DNA from: Rhynchospora pubera
Lineage: Eukaryota; Streptophyta; Magnoliopsida; Poales; Cyperaceae
NCBI GenBank assembly: GCA_028095005.1
Contig: CM051460.1
Span: 156,235,461 to 156,299,460, forward strand
DNA: 64,000 nt
Reading direction: 5' to 3'
The notes below the pieces were generated by a model. It was given only the letters and a program-made list of their open reading frames with translations. It ran no database searches and was not told the DNA's origin. Below are positions 60,467 to 64,000 of this stretch, in pieces (position 1 is the first letter of the stretch; every line of letters begins with the position of its first letter). Position numbers and translations under genes: made by a program.

Positions 60467-61012
60467 ACCATATTTTCTAACCCTATTTGGTACCAAAAAA
60501 GAAAAGAAAAGGAAAAAGAGAAAGAAAAGAAATTGTAGTTCTGGATAGGCCTTCTAATTTAGTGCGCTCAGCTGCTGTGGGTTGTTTGTATTTTCATGTA
60601 TATATTAATACCAACATGAAACGATTGTAAGTAGGTTTGAATTTGCAATGTGTGTTGCATTGTGGCTGACACCAAGGTTTTTGAGAGGGTGCTATAGGAT
60701 AGTTATTTTTTCCTCCGTGTGAACAGTTCCTGTTTTTCTTCTTAAGCACGGCTAATATCATGGAGGTGCTTGGTAAGAAACTCTAAAAGAAAATAATATA
60801 TTGTGGTTTTAAGTGCTAAGAAATGAATATTTTTACTTAAATTTTCATCTCTTAAGATTTGTAGAGCTTGTACTTCAGGATTATTTCTAGAACAAAGCGC
60901 TTGATACTGTCAATTCCAAAGGCTGCTTTGCAAGGCCTGTGATTTGACGGGAGATGCATAGGAATTGAGAAACGCACAGTGAGTGAAGACAAATTGCAGG
61001 AATCGGAGAGAC
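60467..61012 (+). other. 3' flank of the RING gene
   Basis: Expected to hold the 3' UTR. No poly(A) signal can be singled out and no further gene is recognised. Confidence 0.4.
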
Positions 61013-61223
61013 GGGAAAAATGAAATTGAGATCAGCTGCCGCGCGACACAGCGTGTCGCGCGGTACGCTGGCCGTTTGATTAAAATCCAATGGACAAGGG
61101 AGCCCCGTGCATGTAACCTAGATTGGTAGGCCCGTAAAAAGTGAACCGTCCGATCAAGATCAGACGGCTCGTAGTGCGCGACACGCGGTGTAGCGCAACA
61201 GCGAATCCGGATTGGGAAAAATG
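61013..61223. mobile_element. Short Mutator-like MITE, copy 3, with 10-bp TSD
   Basis: The body 61023-61213 (191 bp) is flanked by GGGAAAAATG at 61013-61022 and 61214-61223. Ends AAATTGAGATCAGCTGC and CAGCGAATCCGGATT are imperfect inverted repeats that continue into GCGCGACAC on both sides. It is the reverse complement of the copy at 9563-9738. Confidence 0.88.
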
Positions 61224-63539
61224 CGAGAGACAGGAAAGAAGAATACTAAATATGTTGAGATCAACTTAAAACCTCTCTTGTGCTCTTTCCTGCCAGAGTG
61301 CCGGACCGATTAAGTTGACTTTAATTGAGATTAAACAAAATCATATCAAACCATTGCAGGCTTGCAGCTGCACATTTAAGATCAGGCAATTTAATTAGCA
61401 AACTTTTCTTTTCGTTTACTTCATTTTTTTTGTTTGTTAAAGTTTTGGTTTGTAGTTTCATACTATGCAGGCCATCTAGTTAAATAATTGGACTGCAGAA
61501 GCGACTACAAAACAAAAATAAATAATAATTTAATCATATGTGCTTGTTCCGGTTTTCGGTCTATGTGGATTAGGTTGATAAAGAATATAGCCACCGAAAA
61601 CTATCATGATTATTTGAAAATATATACTATCACAAACCTAGGAAAATAGGCCCTACTCTCCTTTTTCTATTTGTATTCTCCATAAACGTGGCAATCTGTC
61701 CTTTTTCACTGTTCAAGCAATAAATCAAGTAACTTCCTCCATTCCTTTCCTCCTCGAAGAGATCAAAAAAAGCTTCTGTTGCTGTATCTATACGGACTAT
61801 ACCTGGCCATAATACTTCTCTTCCAACAAAGAATATATACCAGAAGTACCTTCTTCTTCAGGCCAACTGCTAAATATAAACTACTTTTTGCCCCTTTCTC
61901 TGAAAGCTTTGCTCCAAGTTATATATACTGTGTACCTCTATGTTAGTGGAGATGCTAGCTTTGTTGCACTATGCTTCTTTTGGATAATGGGGTTAGTGAC
62001 ATCTTTGGATTTATTTGGCAAAGCATCTCGATACTCGTTGCAAAGCCTAAGGTGTGTCTTCTTTTTTTGTCTCATGCCTTTAGAATCTAATTCTTTGCTT
62101 ATTTAGCCTTTGCACTCATATTTTATTCTTATTAGTGTGCATGAGATAATATTCTATTGTGAGTGGGTTTCCATTTAGCCTTTTCGCTTATTTCAGTTGA
62201 ATATTATTCTTAAAATTTGTGGGGATTGTGCCATATTCTGTTGCTTTCTGCTAAGAAGGAAAGTTGAGCCCTAAATTGAGATGCTGTTAGTTCAGGTTAC
62301 TAGTGATGGTGACTCTTTCGAGCATATTACCAACCTTTCCCCATTTATCTAGGCTTTTGTACCTGAGGTCAGTTATGAAAAAAAAAAGTATACAGAACAT
62401 CTCAGAAGAAAATCGTGAGTTTTAAAATTTAAAAACTAATGTCAAAATATGTTGTAATCATCATTTTTATACTTTTTATTATATCATATGATATGATCTA
62501 AATTTAAAAGACCAATTAATTAGCTATATGCATTATTTCATTAACTAAATCAGGTTTAATTAATTATATATAATCTCTCTATTAGCTTCTAGTTTGTTCT
62601 GACATATATCATCAGTAACTATTTTAATATATATTTCCCATTTGACGATTCGATAACTCTGATATAAAAATTTTAGTTGTATACACACGCGCGCGCGCGC
62701 GTAGTTTATTATAATTTCTTAGGTTAGTCCTTGGTGGAATAGCGTAGAAAATTCTAAGAACTTTTTAAAGAAATATGTATACTGTACTAAGAGAGGTAGC
62801 TCGTTTCTGTGGGCTTCCACGTAAACAACATTGCAAATTTGCGACAATACAAAACTCATGAACTCACACAAACTTTCAACAGTTCCTAGAAAATACAGTT
62901 GCAGTAAAATTTTACTTGCTAGATGACGCTGGACCCGTCATATAAAATAAAATGGATAAAGATATATATAATATATTCATTTTTAGGAATTTTGATCCAT
63001 TTTTTCTCAAAAAAAAGAGAGATTACTTCAAATTTTAAAAAAATAAAATAAAGAACAAAGCCATTAAAACAGAAATTAGACAAGGAATTCATTTATGACA
63101 CCTTTTTTTTTTTTGATAAACCATTTATGACACATTCAAATCAATCTCAAGTACATAACTTGAATAGTGACATTTTGTATTATAATTAAATCTGATAAGA
63201 CGGAAATAGTTATTTTCGTACTGGAACAATATATATACCACATCTCACATGTACTGATGTACAGTTGTGCTGATATTGAAGTACCGAGAGAGCCATACTC
63301 CTAATAAAGCTTGTAAACTATAGGCCTACATAAATGAATAAGGAAAAACTTGCGAGAGTTTTTCTTAAAATAAAACCTAAACGATATCAACCTTCTACTA
63401 GCTAGCATATATCCAATTTGTGGGTTTCGTACTCATTACTGTAATTTCATGCATCCAATTTCAAACGTTAAATTGTTAACATATAATTGCTTTAATAATT
63501 CAGGTAAACCATAAAAATTTACATATGATATATATATTA
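61224..63539. other. Intergenic, no gene recognised
   Basis: A plus-strand ORF at 61888-62106 is hydrophobic but shows no family motif, and I do not call it. A (CG)n run sits at 62689-62701. The remainder is AT-rich. Confidence 0.4.
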
Positions 63540-63766
63540 TAAGGGTGTGTTTGGATCAACCATTAATAAGGAATAAGAATAAGAAATTTCGGTATGCGTG
63601 CTTATCCAAATTTCTTGTTCTTATACTATGATTTTGTTAGTATAAGAATAAGGACCCAAATTCCTTATTCTTGTGTTGTTTGGGTTGCACAAGAATAAGA
63701 ATAAGCACGCATACCGAAATTTCTTATTCTTATTCCTTATTCAAGGCTCATCCAAACACACCCTAA
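63540..63766. mobile_element. Tourist-like MITE with GGGTGTGTTTGG ends and TAA duplication
   Basis: The body 63543-63763 (221 bp) starts GGGTGTGTTTGGATC and ends CATCCAAACACACCC, flanked by TAA at 63540-63542 and 63764-63766. Internal arms (AATAAGAAATTTCGGTATGC and GCATACCGAAATTTCTTATT) pair over a long stretch. Same end family as the hairpin at 17299. Confidence 0.9.
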
Positions 63767-64000
63767 TTATATAGTTTCCAAAACATAGCTTTTAGATGGA
63801 CGCACAAAATTTTAAAGCGCTTGAAACTGTAATCTAGTGACAGCACACATTGTATGGCTGCACTGCCACAGAGGATCCGGACGGTATACCTGTTGAAGCA
63901 AAACGTGAATGTAGCCGCACCCTACTGAATCCATTCCGGTACGGAATGCATCAATAGCAGAGTTAGCCTCACTGTACTATAGTTAATAAAAAGTGACAGA

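Noticed and set aside
61888..62106. 72-aa hydrophobic ORF
   Set aside because: No family motif, splice context or conserved start; likely chance.

Overview
The window is nuclear DNA of a eudicot plant. The evidence is spliced genes with AT-rich introns, an intronless DELLA/GRAS gene, and a mosaic of plant transposons (LINE, SINE, Helitron, hAT, Mutator-like, Tourist-like). The species cannot be named from the sequence. I see no rRNA gene, functional tRNA gene, CRISPR array or prokaryotic operon.

Four host genes are well supported. (1) A DELLA gibberellin-signalling repressor lies on the minus strand at 11620-13383 as a single exon. (2) A two-exon gene on the minus strand at 22123-22754 encodes a secreted, Pro/Ala/Gly-repeat, 12-cysteine peptide of no family I recognise. 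(3) A seven-exon gene on the minus strand at 26028-31122 encodes a putatively plastid-targeted EamA/DMT transporter of 444 aa. (4) A fourteen-exon gene on the plus strand at 54498-60466 encodes a multi-pass membrane protein with a C-terminal C3HC4 RING finger (Tmemb_185A plus RING, 479 aa). For the three spliced genes every junction was read by hand; all introns are GT..AG and the reading frame closes across all of them.

Layout: 1-2460 is a 5'-truncated L1-type LINE with an intact RT ORF. 2461-11600 is intergenic with foldbacks and MITEs. 11.6-15 kb is the DELLA gene and its upstream region, with two G-boxes. 15-22 kb is intergenic with a SINE, hairpin MITEs, a hAT element and a Helitron-like end. 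22.1-22.9 kb is the Cys-rich peptide gene. 26-31.1 kb is the transporter. 31.5-47.2 kb is a Helitron-dominated block: two related minus-strand Helitrons share 5' ends, 3' ends, an OB-fold (RPA/DUF223-like) gene fragment and about 300-bp satellite units. The second carries a decayed multi-exon fragment of the splicing factor gene SF3B2. 48-54 kb holds a palindromic Mutator-like element, a tandem duplication that broke inside a SINE, a minisatellite element and more MITEs. 54.5-60.5 kb is the RING gene, with a hAT element nested in intron 8. 60.5-64 kb is intergenic with two further MITEs.

The host genes are not an operon and show no common pathway. The most unusual content is the Helitron block with its captured SF3B2 exons, the unassigned Cys-rich peptide, and a three-copy family of very short Mutator-like MITEs with clear 9-10 bp target duplications. 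All calls are from reading alone; no alignment or database search was run.
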